A DNA stretch of 64,000 nucleotides from Chlamydiales bacterium. Lineage in GTDB: Bacteria; Chlamydiota; Chlamydiia; Chlamydiales; JAAKFR01. The notes under the pieces are model-generated. The model was not told the DNA's origin. It was given only the letters and a program-made list of their open reading frames with translations, and did no database searches. The stretch is from assembly GCA_022601535.1 (NCBI GenBank), contig JAJACK010000001.1, positions 850,893-914,892 on the forward strand, given 5' to 3'. Positions 17,167 to 24,700 of the stretch are shown here, piece after piece. Every line of letters starts with the position of its first letter. The stretch's first letter is position 1. The translations under genes and the position numbers were made by a program.

Positions 17167-17766
17167 TTGGGTCTAGCTAATTATCTAACGTTTACGAGAA
17201 TTTTTATCAGTCCGATCTTCATGTTCCTCTATTTGGCGCATGGCTTTTTAGGTATTCCGTTTGTTGCTCTTCCCTATATTCTTCTTTTTCTCTTATGTGT
17301 TTCAGAGCTTTCAGATGCCTTTGATGGATATTTTGCGAGGAAATTTGATCAGGTGACCGATTTTGGAAAGCTTCTCGATCCAATGGCAGATAGCATCTAC
17401 AGAATCTCGGTCTTCTTCACATTCACACAGCCTCCGGTTCGTTTACCTCTTCTCCTTGTATTTGTCTTTCTCTATCGCGATTCAGTGATCAGCACTCTTC
17501 GCACCATCTGTGCTCTTAAAGGGTTTGCTCTGGCAGCTCGGTCGACGGGGAAAATCAAAGCGGTGTTACAAGCAGCTTCAATGATTCTCATCGTGGTTCT
17601 TCTTATTCCCTATTCAGTTGGAATGCTCTCAGAATACGCATTGAGGGTTACATCAATTGTAGTTGTGTCGATTTCAGCAGCTTACGCCTTGTACGCCGGT
17701 GTTGAGTATGTGTGGGCCAATCGGGAGTATGTGATCCGCTTACTTGTAAAAAAAGCTAAAGATTAA
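17167..17766 (+). CDS. pgsA: CDP-alcohol phosphatidyltransferase, PgsA-like
   Basis: A 199-residue membrane protein with the full CDP-alcohol phosphotransferase signature: D50, D53-G54, A57-R58, G67, D71 and D75, in SDAFDGYFARKFDQVTDFGK and the following residues. It most likely makes phosphatidylglycerophosphate from CDP-diacylglycerol and glycerol-3-phosphate. The start is TTG 17167-17169, supported by AAGGA six bases upstream. Position after glyQS matches C. trachomatis CT797. The 3' end overlaps the ABC-F gene by 4 bp, tail to tail. Confidence 0.88.
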   Translation: MGLANYLTFTRIFISPIFMFLYLAHGFLGIPFVALPYILLFLLCVSELSDAFDGYFARKFDQVTDFGKLLDPMADSIYRISVFFTFTQPPVRLPLLLVFVFLYRDSVISTLRTICALKGFALAARSTGKIKAVLQAASMILIVVLLIPYSVGMLSEYALRVTSIVVVSISAAYALYAGVEYVWANREYVIRLLVKKAKD

Positions 17767-19337
17767 GTTTTCAGGTACTCTTCTAAAGAGCCGGCAAACA
17801 CTTCGATTTGATCCTCTTTGAAGGCAATAATCTTTGTTGCAAAATGGTCGAGGAGGTCTCTGTCATGACTAACAACAATGGCTGTTCCTTCATAATCTTT
17901 CAGCCCCCACCCAAGTGCCGAAACAGCTTCGAGGTCGAGATGGTTATTTGGTTCATCGAGGATGATGAAATTGTGAGGTTCGAGCATCATCCCACCTAAA
18001 ATAAGACGAGCGGTCTCTCCTCCTGACAGGGCAGACACTTTTTTAAAGGCATCCTCACCGGCAAAAAGGAGTTTTCCAAGAACACCCCGAACATCTTGAT
18101 CATAGAGCCCTTTTTTCCGCGTTTGAAGCCACTCAAATGCATTTCCATCCTCTTGCTTTGAAATTAAATCGGTGTGGTCTTGAGGGAAATAACTGCTCAC
18201 AACTTGGTGGCCGTATTCAATGTCACCAGTATCCGGTTGCAATTGCTTGGCAAGCATTTTGAGTAGTGTTGTTTTTCCAAGTCCATTGTTTCCAATGACA
18301 CCAATTTTATCTCCACGATGGATTTCAAGAGAGAAGTCGTCGATCACTTTTTGATCGTAACTCTTTGAGAGGTGATCGAGCTTACAAACAACTTTTCCAG
18401 GCTGTGTCTCAACTTTTGGAAAACGGATATAGGGGCGTTGAATATTGGATTTTTTCAACTCACTTGGTTGAAGCCGCTCAATTTCTCGCATTCGAGATTG
18501 CACTTGAGAGGCGCGTGTTCCTGCGCTAAATTTTGAAACAAATTCCTTCAATTGTTTCACTTTTTTCTCTTTCGATTTGATATCGGCTTGCTCTCTTGAA
18601 CGAACTTGAGATTTTGTATTGGCCATTTCATCGTAGTTTCCAGGATAAATGATAACCGTATCATAGTCGATGTCAGCGATATGTGTTGTAACAGAGTTGA
18701 GAAAGTGGCGGTCGTGGGAGACGACAACAAGTGTCCCTTTGTAACTATGTAAAAATTCTTCTAACCACCCAATCGACCCCATATCGAGGTGGTTTGTTGG
18801 CTCATCGAGGAGCAAAGCTTGTGGATTTCCAAAGAGTGCTTGGCATAGCAAGGCTCGAAACTGCATGTCGCTTGGCACACCATTCATCGTCAATTCGTGG
18901 TACTCTATCGGAATACCCGATCCAACAAGAAGTTCTTCAGCCATTGCCTCAGCGCTATATCCATCTTCTTCAGAGACAATTTCTTCAAGTGTTCCAAGGC
19001 GCATTCCCACCTCATCGGTGATCTCTCCCTCATAGAGGCGGTCTCGCTCTTGTAGGGCTTCCCATAGACGTTGGTTCCCCATGATCACCACATCGAGCAC
19101 CTTCATCTCCCGAAAATCCTCAATATTTTGCCGTAAAATACCCACTTTTGGGGGGAGAGTGATCGAGCCTGAGTTTGGTTTGATCATTCCCATGACAATC
19201 TTGAGGAGAGTGGATTTTCCCGCACCATTGGGACCTGTCAAGCCGTACCGATTGCCCGGATTGAAAGTGACGGAGACATCGTCGAAGAGGATACGGCTTC
19301 CAAAGCTCTTTGAGATACGATCTAAAGTGATAGACAT
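17763..19337 (-). CDS. ABC-F family ATPase, YbiT-like
   Basis: A 524-residue protein with two ABC ATPase domains joined by a charged linker (EQADIKSKEKKVKQL region) and no membrane domain, the ABC-F layout. Walker A motifs are GPNGAGKSTLL and GNNGLGKTTLL; Walker B regions are LLLDEPTNHLD and IILDEPNNHLD. The second signature is normal (LSGGE), but the first is degenerate (TMNGVPSDMQFR), as in the YbiT subgroup. ABC-F proteins act on ribosomes, helping stalled or drug-bound translation. The ATG 19335-19337 fits the usual MSITLDRISKSF start. It corresponds to the C. trachomatis CT348 position. Confidence 0.88.
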   Translation of the reverse strand: MSITLDRISKSFGSRILFDDVSVTFNPGNRYGLTGPNGAGKSTLLKIVMGMIKPNSGSITLPPKVGILRQNIEDFREMKVLDVVIMGNQRLWEALQERDRLYEGEITDEVGMRLGTLEEIVSEEDGYSAEAMAEELLVGSGIPIEYHELTMNGVPSDMQFRALLCQALFGNPQALLLDEPTNHLDMGSIGWLEEFLHSYKGTLVVVSHDRHFLNSVTTHIADIDYDTVIIYPGNYDEMANTKSQVRSREQADIKSKEKKVKQLKEFVSKFSAGTRASQVQSRMREIERLQPSELKKSNIQRPYIRFPKVETQPGKVVCKLDHLSKSYDQKVIDDFSLEIHRGDKIGVIGNNGLGKTTLLKMLAKQLQPDTGDIEYGHQVVSSYFPQDHTDLISKQEDGNAFEWLQTRKKGLYDQDVRGVLGKLLFAGEDAFKKVSALSGGETARLILGGMMLEPHNFIILDEPNNHLDLEAVSALGWGLKDYEGTAIVVSHDRDLLDHFATKIIAFKEDQIEVFAGSLEEYLKT

Positions 19338-19358
19338 GGGGAGAGAGGATAGCACATT

Positions 19359-20576
19359 TTAGATTCTCCGTCTACCCCTTGAGAAGACTTTTTTCAAGGC
19401 GAGTAAAATAACTGCCAAAAACCCCATGATTGCAAAGAAGAGCATCGACACCTTCACCATTCCACTTGCAAGGAGACCAAACCCCAACCCTGCCAATGCT
19501 TCTGTCAAAAAATTAAGAGATTGGTTCACCCCCATTACCCGCCCTTGCTCATCTTCATTTGCAAGAAGTGAAACTAAGCTCGAGCTCATCGGAAGGGTGA
19601 TTGCCGTAAAGAGTCCTGCAACGATCAGTAGAATCCAAAAGGGGCCGGCGCTCCCAGGGAGTAACATGACCAACATTGTTGCACTTAATCCAAAAACCAT
19701 AAAAATCAATACATTAACAGGTTTAAATCGTTTTGCAATGTAATCGATGAGAAGGAGATTGACGACTAGAAAAGGAATATCTGTCCATGTGATCATCAAT
19801 GAGAGTTGTCCTACTTCTACCTGATACCGAGCAACCAAGTAGATTGGATATCCCTGCAAGAAACCAAAAACAGCCATATAGATCAAAAAATTCACCAAAA
19901 ACCAAAACCTAAACCGTTTCATGACAAAGAGGTTTTTGATATTTGTCACCCCTTTCCAATAGGGAAGGTAGACCGGTTTTTTCAATGTTTCTTTAAACGT
20001 CATCCATGTCCAAACAAACGTTGCAAGAAGCATTGCAGCGACCAAAAAAAAGGGCAATTCGTAAGAAAAACCGTTCCATAGCTTCACATTTGCAAGCCAT
20101 CCTCCCAAGATCGGGCCGACCAAGTAGGAGCAAGCTGCAGCAAAATAGATATAGCCAAACAGTCTGTGCCTTGAGGCTTTATCAGAGACATCGGCAACGG
20201 CGCTTTGAGCGATTGTGATATTTCCTTCTGAGATTCCCGCGACAAAAAGTGCAACATAGACCAACCAGATCCATTGGAATGTGAGGGCGATTCCAACAGC
20301 GATGTAGGCAAAAGCGGTGACAAGAAGGGAGTAGAGCAAAATGGGCCGCCTTCCTGCTCGATCGGAAATGGCTCCCAAGATGGGAGAGCTCAAAAACTGT
20401 CCAAAGGGGTAGAGGGAAATGAGGATGCCGAGCATGATGACACGGGTATTTTTAGGTGCATCGATAAAGTCGCTATTTAGGAAAATAGGGGCAAAAATCG
20501 TCAGGAAGAGGCTATAGCCGATATAGCCCAAAAAAACGACAAAGTAGACGGGGAGGACACGTTTAACAGAGTTCAT
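19359..20576 (-). CDS. Major facilitator superfamily transporter
   Basis: A 405-residue protein with 12 hydrophobic segments and the MFS motif A between helices 2 and 3 (GAISDRAGRRPIL). A central loop (FKETLKKPVYLPYWKG) separates two six-helix halves, and helix 5 carries a YLVGPILGG motif-C-like sequence seen in drug/proton antiporters of the TetA type. Substrate cannot be read from the sequence. It lies between the ABC-F gene and the xerC terminator on the minus strand and probably has its own start of transcription. Confidence 0.82.
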   Translation of the reverse strand: MNSVKRVLPVYFVVFLGYIGYSLFLTIFAPIFLNSDFIDAPKNTRVIMLGILISLYPFGQFLSSPILGAISDRAGRRPILLYSLLVTAFAYIAVGIALTFQWIWLVYVALFVAGISEGNITIAQSAVADVSDKASRHRLFGYIYFAAACSYLVGPILGGWLANVKLWNGFSYELPFFLVAAMLLATFVWTWMTFKETLKKPVYLPYWKGVTNIKNLFVMKRFRFWFLVNFLIYMAVFGFLQGYPIYLVARYQVEVGQLSLMITWTDIPFLVVNLLLIDYIAKRFKPVNVLIFMVFGLSATMLVMLLPGSAGPFWILLIVAGLFTAITLPMSSSLVSLLANEDEQGRVMGVNQSLNFLTEALAGLGFGLLASGMVKVSMLFFAIMGFLAVILLALKKVFSRGRRRI

Positions 20577-20606
20577 AAGATGTTGATCATATCTACTTCA
20601 CTAATT

Positions 20607-20639
20607 ATTTAAAAACACCCTCTCTAAGCTCTAGGGTGT
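20607..20639 (-). terminator. Intrinsic terminator at the end of xerC
   Basis: On the minus strand, ACACCCT (20639-20633) pairs with AGGGTGT (20621-20615) around an 11-base loop and is followed by a T-rich run (20614-20607). The left arm lies inside the last codons of xerC and the stop codon is in the loop. Confidence 0.6.
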
Positions 20640-21568
20640 GCTTTGTCGTATACCTCTTTTTTAAGGCGGGTAGAGACGTGGGTATAGAGCGTTGTCGTTG
20701 TAAGAGAGCTGTGCCCCAAGAGAAGTTGGATCGTTTTGAGATCCATTCCATTTTCCAGCCAGTGTGTGGCAATCGTGTGTCGGATAGTATGGGGGGTCAC
20801 TTTGCCAGCAAGTCCACTTGCTGTAAGGTATTTGTCAAATTTCCGATCGACAGATCTTGGTGAAAGGCGAGTGCCATTCCGGTTGAGAAAAATAGCTTGT
20901 GGGTCGGCTTCAGCTAAATGCCCTGCATGGTTTTTATGTCGCTCGGCATGGTCGAGGTAAGTGGAGATCCACTCAGCAGCATTTTTAGTAATTGGTACGA
21001 TCCGCTCTTTTTTCCCTTTCCCCTTAAGGCGAAGGAGGAGCCCTCTTTGATCAAAATCGGTGCGGTTGAGTTGCACAAGTTCACTCACTCGCAAACCAGA
21101 GCTGTAAAAGAGCTCCATAATACACCGGTCGCGGCAGCCAAGATAGGTTTTGGTATCGGGTTGATCGAAAAGGTGTTTGATCTGCTCAAAGGAGAGAGAA
21201 GAGGGGAGTCGTTTGTCGAGTTTAGGGCTCTCAATCTGTTCGAGTGGATTGTGAGAAATCCACTCTTCATTTTGGCAAAATTTGAAAAAAGAGCGTAGGG
21301 AAGAGAGGCGTCTTACAATGGTCCGTTTATTTACATTGAGTTCAGCTAAAAAAGCACGGATCACTTTTCGATCGACCAAAGAGAAGGCAATCTCTTGCTT
21401 ATTCTCTCTTTGAGAGTACTCTTCCATATAGTTGATTTTTTCAAGGTGGGGTTCTAGAAAATTGAGAAGGGAATTGATGTCGATCGCATAGTTGCGCACG
21501 GTATGCTCAGAGCTGTTTTTTACAGAGCGGAGGTAGTCGAGAAATTTGTACGCAGCCGAAACAAGCAT
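20624..21568 (-). CDS. xerC: Tyrosine recombinase XerC
   Basis: A 314-residue site-specific recombinase with an N-terminal SAM-like core-binding domain and a C-terminal catalytic domain. The catalytic set is visible: R160 (SSGLRVSEL), a Lys in KGKGKKERIVP, H260 and R263 (HTIRHT), H286 (LLGHSS) and the nucleophile Y295 (TTTLYTHV). With XerD it resolves chromosome dimers at dif. Order beside rnz and the ABC-F gene matches C. trachomatis CT346-CT348, so this is the housekeeping XerC rather than an island integrase. Confidence 0.92.
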   Translation of the reverse strand: MLVSAAYKFLDYLRSVKNSSEHTVRNYAIDINSLLNFLEPHLEKINYMEEYSQRENKQEIAFSLVDRKVIRAFLAELNVNKRTIVRRLSSLRSFFKFCQNEEWISHNPLEQIESPKLDKRLPSSLSFEQIKHLFDQPDTKTYLGCRDRCIMELFYSSGLRVSELVQLNRTDFDQRGLLLRLKGKGKKERIVPITKNAAEWISTYLDHAERHKNHAGHLAEADPQAIFLNRNGTRLSPRSVDRKFDKYLTASGLAGKVTPHTIRHTIATHWLENGMDLKTIQLLLGHSSLTTTTLYTHVSTRLKKEVYDKAHPRA

Positions 21569-21600
21569 CTCTCCTAGATAGCAGAAAAAAAAATTCTTGG

Positions 21601-21846
21601 CTAGAGGTGGCTCTGGAATAGTTGATCAATGGTAGACGACAGTTTTGGGTTGTTATTCGCTGCTATCTTCAAATGTGTGAATAAAATATCGTTATTGACC
21701 TCTTTTCCTTGTTTTATTTTTTCAATTAAAGGATGGACGATTGTATTGAAATAGTAGTTTTCAGTAAATAAGTGCTCGATTTCTCTGATCTTTTCTTGAG
21801 AGATGGGAGTATTTTGTTTGGCGGAAGGAGCCACTGTTGCCATCAT
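21601..21846 (-). CDS. Hypothetical small helical protein, 81 aa
   Basis: An 81-residue soluble protein, predicted helical and rich in Asn, Ile and Lys, without cysteine. Its ATG overlaps the stop of the ribonuclease Z gene (ATGA overlap at 21843-21846), so it is translationally coupled to it. No family is recognised. Coupling and tight spacing make it a real gene, but its function is unknown. Confidence 0.65.
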   Translation of the reverse strand: MMATVAPSAKQNTPISQEKIREIEHLFTENYYFNTIVHPLIEKIKQGKEVNNDILFTHLKIAANNNPKLSSTIDQLFQSHL

Positions 21847-22763
21847 TTTTTTTTCTCATTTTTTGGGAAAGGGATCACTTTGAGGTCGTGCGCAATCTCA
21901 ACATTTTTAAAGACTGTTTCAGCCTCTTGTTTGAAAGGAGCTGTGTGGAGATAACGGGCTGAGAAGTGGGTGAGAATGAGTTTTTCTACACCAGCTCTCT
22001 TTGCAATAGAAGCAGCTTGTTTTGCTGTGAGATGGTAGTGTTTTTTCGCCAGATTTTCGTGTTCGTCCAAATAAGTGCTTTCACAAAGGAGGATTTTGGC
22101 CCCACATGAGATGTCAACCGCACTTTGACAGAGGCGAGTGTCACTTACAATGGCAACAGCATCTCCATTGCGGATCCAGCTCACATCGTCTAGCCGAGTC
22201 GTTTTTCCTTCAACGGTGAGCTCTCCTTTTGCAATGAGATCCCGGACAAGAGGGCCGCGGATGTTTGCTTCAAGAAGTTTTGCTTGATCAAATTTAATCT
22301 GATCGGGTTCTGTGATTCTCCAGGCAATATTGTCAATCCCATGGTCTAAAAATGTCGCTTCAATCTTAAATTTCCCATCGTCATGGACCACTCCAGCTCG
22401 GCTGACAGGGTGCTCTACAACATGGATCATTTCATGGTACGCTGTTCCGTAGCGGAGACGGTCAAAATATTTTTTTCCACTCGCCGGATAGTAGCAGTGG
22501 ATGGGATGGGTCACTTTATCGAGATTAAGGCGCATCAACATCGAGCCGAGTCCGAGGCAGTGATCTCCATGGAAATGGCTCACAAAAATGCGGGTGACAA
22601 CGGTCGGAGCAACATTTGCAAAAATAAATTGTCGCTGGGTCCCCTCTCCTGGATCGAAGAGAAGCCCTTCATCATTCCAGCGAAGAAGATAAGCTCCATG
22701 GTTTCTCTTCCGGGTTGGTTGCTGGCTCGAACAGCCTAAAATAGTAAGATCACGTACGCTCAT
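21843..22763 (-). CDS. rnz: Ribonuclease Z (tRNA 3'-end processing)
   Basis: A 306-residue metallo-beta-lactamase-fold protein with the zinc-binding motif HFHGDH at residues 63-68, the [15 protein letters not shown]-terminal segment and the later SDTRLC, ESTY and LTHFSARY segments typical of RNase Z. It cuts the 3' trailer from tRNA precursors. Position next to xerC matches C. trachomatis CT346. It starts at ATG 22761-22763, 34 bases after the upstream membrane-protein gene. Confidence 0.93.
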   Translation of the reverse strand: MSVRDLTILGCSSQQPTRKRNHGAYLLRWNDEGLLFDPGEGTQRQFIFANVAPTVVTRIFVSHFHGDHCLGLGSMLMRLNLDKVTHPIHCYYPASGKKYFDRLRYGTAYHEMIHVVEHPVSRAGVVHDDGKFKIEATFLDHGIDNIAWRITEPDQIKFDQAKLLEANIRGPLVRDLIAKGELTVEGKTTRLDDVSWIRNGDAVAIVSDTRLCQSAVDISCGAKILLCESTYLDEHENLAKKHYHLTAKQAASIAKRAGVEKLILTHFSARYLHTAPFKQEAETVFKNVEIAHDLKVIPFPKNEKKK

Positions 22764-22797
22764 AGGGTGAACATGATAGGGGATTTGGGAATGAAGG

Positions 22798-23037
22798 TCA
22801 ATCTTCGGTTAGGGGTGGTGGCACTGGGAGGATGCAGAGAAAGGTGATCGGAATCACCATGCTAGAAAGGAAGATTGTTCCTGTCAGCGGGTGGATCGAA
22901 GGATTTGAGCTAAGTCCAATAAAAACAAGTCCTAAAACAAATAGAGTGCCAGCTGCAATGACGCAGATCCGTCTCATTGCATCATCACATTTTTCTTGGG
23001 GGGAGAGGGTCTCATTACAAAATCCACAGATTCTCAT
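22798..23037 (-). CDS. Small double-hydrophobic membrane protein, 79 aa
   Basis: A 79-residue protein: a short cysteine-containing N-terminus ([20 protein letters not shown]) resembling half of a zinc ribbon, then two hydrophobic segments (about residues 23-41 and 52-70). Its ATG overlaps the stop codon of the rhomboid gene (ATGA), so it is coupled to it. No family is recognised. The paired hydrophobic segments with a short loop also resemble the Inc-type bilobed pattern, but the gene's place inside a housekeeping operon argues for an inner-membrane protein. Confidence 0.65.
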   Translation of the reverse strand: MRICGFCNETLSPQEKCDDAMRRICVIAAGTLFVLGLVFIGLSSNPSIHPLTGTIFLSSMVIPITFLCILPVPPPLTED

Positions 23038-24215
23038 TCTTTAGCAGCTCCATCTTTAATCGCAAAAATACGACGCATTCGGCCAAACAGGTAACCAATT
23101 ATTCCTCCTGTGAGGTGCGCTGTGTTGGCAATGCCAACAGATAGTTGGAAAGTGCCAAAAATTTGCATGAAAAAGAAGATGAGAGAGAGAACGAACATTC
23201 CTATCACAAAAATTCCGAGAAAAATGAGTGTAAAGCGGTTGAGTAAATACCCTTCCCATGGGGCAATTTGCTGTCTTGCCCAAATAAAAGCTGCCATTCC
23301 ACACACAATGCCTGAGAGGCCCATAAAGAAAGGGCCGCTCATCAGGTATTGAGCAACATTGGAGCCAACGCCAAGGAGAAGTACTAATCCACCAAAACGG
23401 AGGGTTCCTAAGCGGTATTCGATTTGATTTCCCAAAAGAATAAACCAGAGGATATTGAAAAAGATATGGAGAAAATCAAAGTGAAGAAGAGCTGGGGTAA
23501 AGAGGCGCCACACTTCTCCTTTTGCAACATCACCGAAAAGAGGTCCTGTATAGTTGAGCGGAGCGGTCTTTCCTTGAAAAAAGAAGACAACAAGGTCGTA
23601 AAACCCCATCCAAACAGGGGTTTTTTGCATTTGACCGATAAGAGCTGTCGCCTCAGGTGAAGGAGGGGTTTGCTCTTCGATATCTTGTGCGGTATAGAGG
23701 GTGAGGAGTTTGTCTCGCATTGTAAAATAGGGGGGATAGTCGAAGACAAGCGTTTTTTCAACAGGAGCTAAAACAGGGGCTGCAATCACTCCAGGGATTG
23801 CGGGAGGGATCACCTCTGTGCGGGCAAATTGAGACCAAAAGAAAAGAGCTATGGTACCAATTAAAATACAGATAGAGATCGGGCCATAAGGGGCAGCTGA
23901 GAGAAACCCTCGTCGTCGCTTTGGTGCCTCTACTTCGGTTAATTCAACTTTTTCTTCTTCTATTTCAGCTGCTTGTGTAAGCTTTTGAAACTCGGCTCGA
24001 AAGTTTGGGTCTTTGGGGTTTTTTTGGTAGTCGGTGTAGATTTTCTCCGCTTTTTCAACAAGATCTTCATCATACACCCAGATGCGGTAGTTAGGTGCCG
24101 TTTCAGCTGAAAATTCCTCACACTCATTTTCAATTCCCTGTCCTGCCAGGAAAAAGGAAAATTCAAATGGATTCTCATCTGATCTTTCCGGTGCAATAGT
24201 GCAGATTAAACGCAT
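23034..24215 (-). CDS. Rhomboid family intramembrane serine protease, GlpG-like
   Basis: A 393-residue protein. Residues 1-100 form a soluble cytoplasmic region and the rest a rhomboid core of six or more membrane helices. Catalytic features are the HFDFLHIFFN segment (H250, N254), nucleophile S301 in GLSG (299-302) and H367 in NTAHLTGGIIG. The layout and the WRLFTPALLHF segment resemble E. coli GlpG. It cleaves membrane proteins within the bilayer; substrates are unknown. It overlaps the downstream small membrane-protein gene by 4 bp and the upstream nucleotidyltransferase gene by 10 bp. Confidence 0.9.
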   Translation of the reverse strand: MRLICTIAPERSDENPFEFSFFLAGQGIENECEEFSAETAPNYRIWVYDEDLVEKAEKIYTDYQKNPKDPNFRAEFQKLTQAAEIEEEKVELTEVEAPKRRRGFLSAAPYGPISICILIGTIALFFWSQFARTEVIPPAIPGVIAAPVLAPVEKTLVFDYPPYFTMRDKLLTLYTAQDIEEQTPPSPEATALIGQMQKTPVWMGFYDLVVFFFQGKTAPLNYTGPLFGDVAKGEVWRLFTPALLHFDFLHIFFNILWFILLGNQIEYRLGTLRFGGLVLLLGVGSNVAQYLMSGPFFMGLSGIVCGMAAFIWARQQIAPWEGYLLNRFTLIFLGIFVIGMFVLSLIFFFMQIFGTFQLSVGIANTAHLTGGIIGYLFGRMRRIFAIKDGAAKE

Positions 24216-24700
24216 GCTTTTATCCTCTTGATGATGTTGGATGTTGCAAGCGTTGGAAGTCTTTTGACAAGATGGATTCGCCCACCTATTTGCTTAACAA
24301 CATTGGCTTCAATACAGTCGTGACCATACTCAGCTCCATTGACATGGACATCGGGCTTGATCAGGCGGATGAGATCTCTGGGATCATCCTCTTCAAACCA
24401 AGTGACATAATCAACAAACTCTAAAGCCGTTAACATCTCAAGTCTCTCTTCTAGAGGGATGATTGGACGGTTTTTGCCTTTATACCGTTTAATCGAGTTA
24501 TCGGTATTGAGGGCTAAGATCAACGTATCGGCATTTTGAGCAGCTTCATAAATCATGTACAGATGTCCTGCATGGAGTAGGTCAAACGATCCATTTAGAG
24601 TAGCAATGCTCTTGCCAATTGAACGAAGACCTTCACATTTCTTTTCAAGGTCTTCAGGTTGAATGATTTTTTTTTGGCTAAAGGTTTTCCAACTGCTCAT
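24206..24700 (-). CDS. rfaE2: RfaE2/HldE-type nucleotidyltransferase (heptose-1-phosphate adenylyltransferase)
   Basis: A 164-residue cytidylyltransferase-fold protein with the nucleotide-binding signature GSFDLLHAGHLYMI (HxGH at residues 43-46), the NTDNSIKRYKG segment and ERLEMLTALEFVDYV. This pattern is that of the stand-alone C-terminal half of HldE, which makes ADP-D-glycero-beta-D-manno-heptose. The LPS of Chlamydiaceae is known to lack heptose, so the product may feed a different envelope glycan, or the enzyme may use another sugar phosphate. It sits directly downstream of lon (1-base spacing). Confidence 0.78.
   Translation of the reverse strand: MSSWKTFSQKKIIQPEDLEKKCEGLRSIGKSIATLNGSFDLLHAGHLYMIYEAAQNADTLILALNTDNSIKRYKGKNRPIIPLEERLEMLTALEFVDYVTWFEEDDPRDLIRLIKPDVHVNGAEYGHDCIEANVVKQIGGRIHLVKRLPTLATSNIIKRIKACV

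Noticed and set aside
20624-21568. XerC as an integrase of the RHS island
   Set aside because: It lies 13 kb away inside a conserved core cluster and has the housekeeping XerC features; the island has no integrase.
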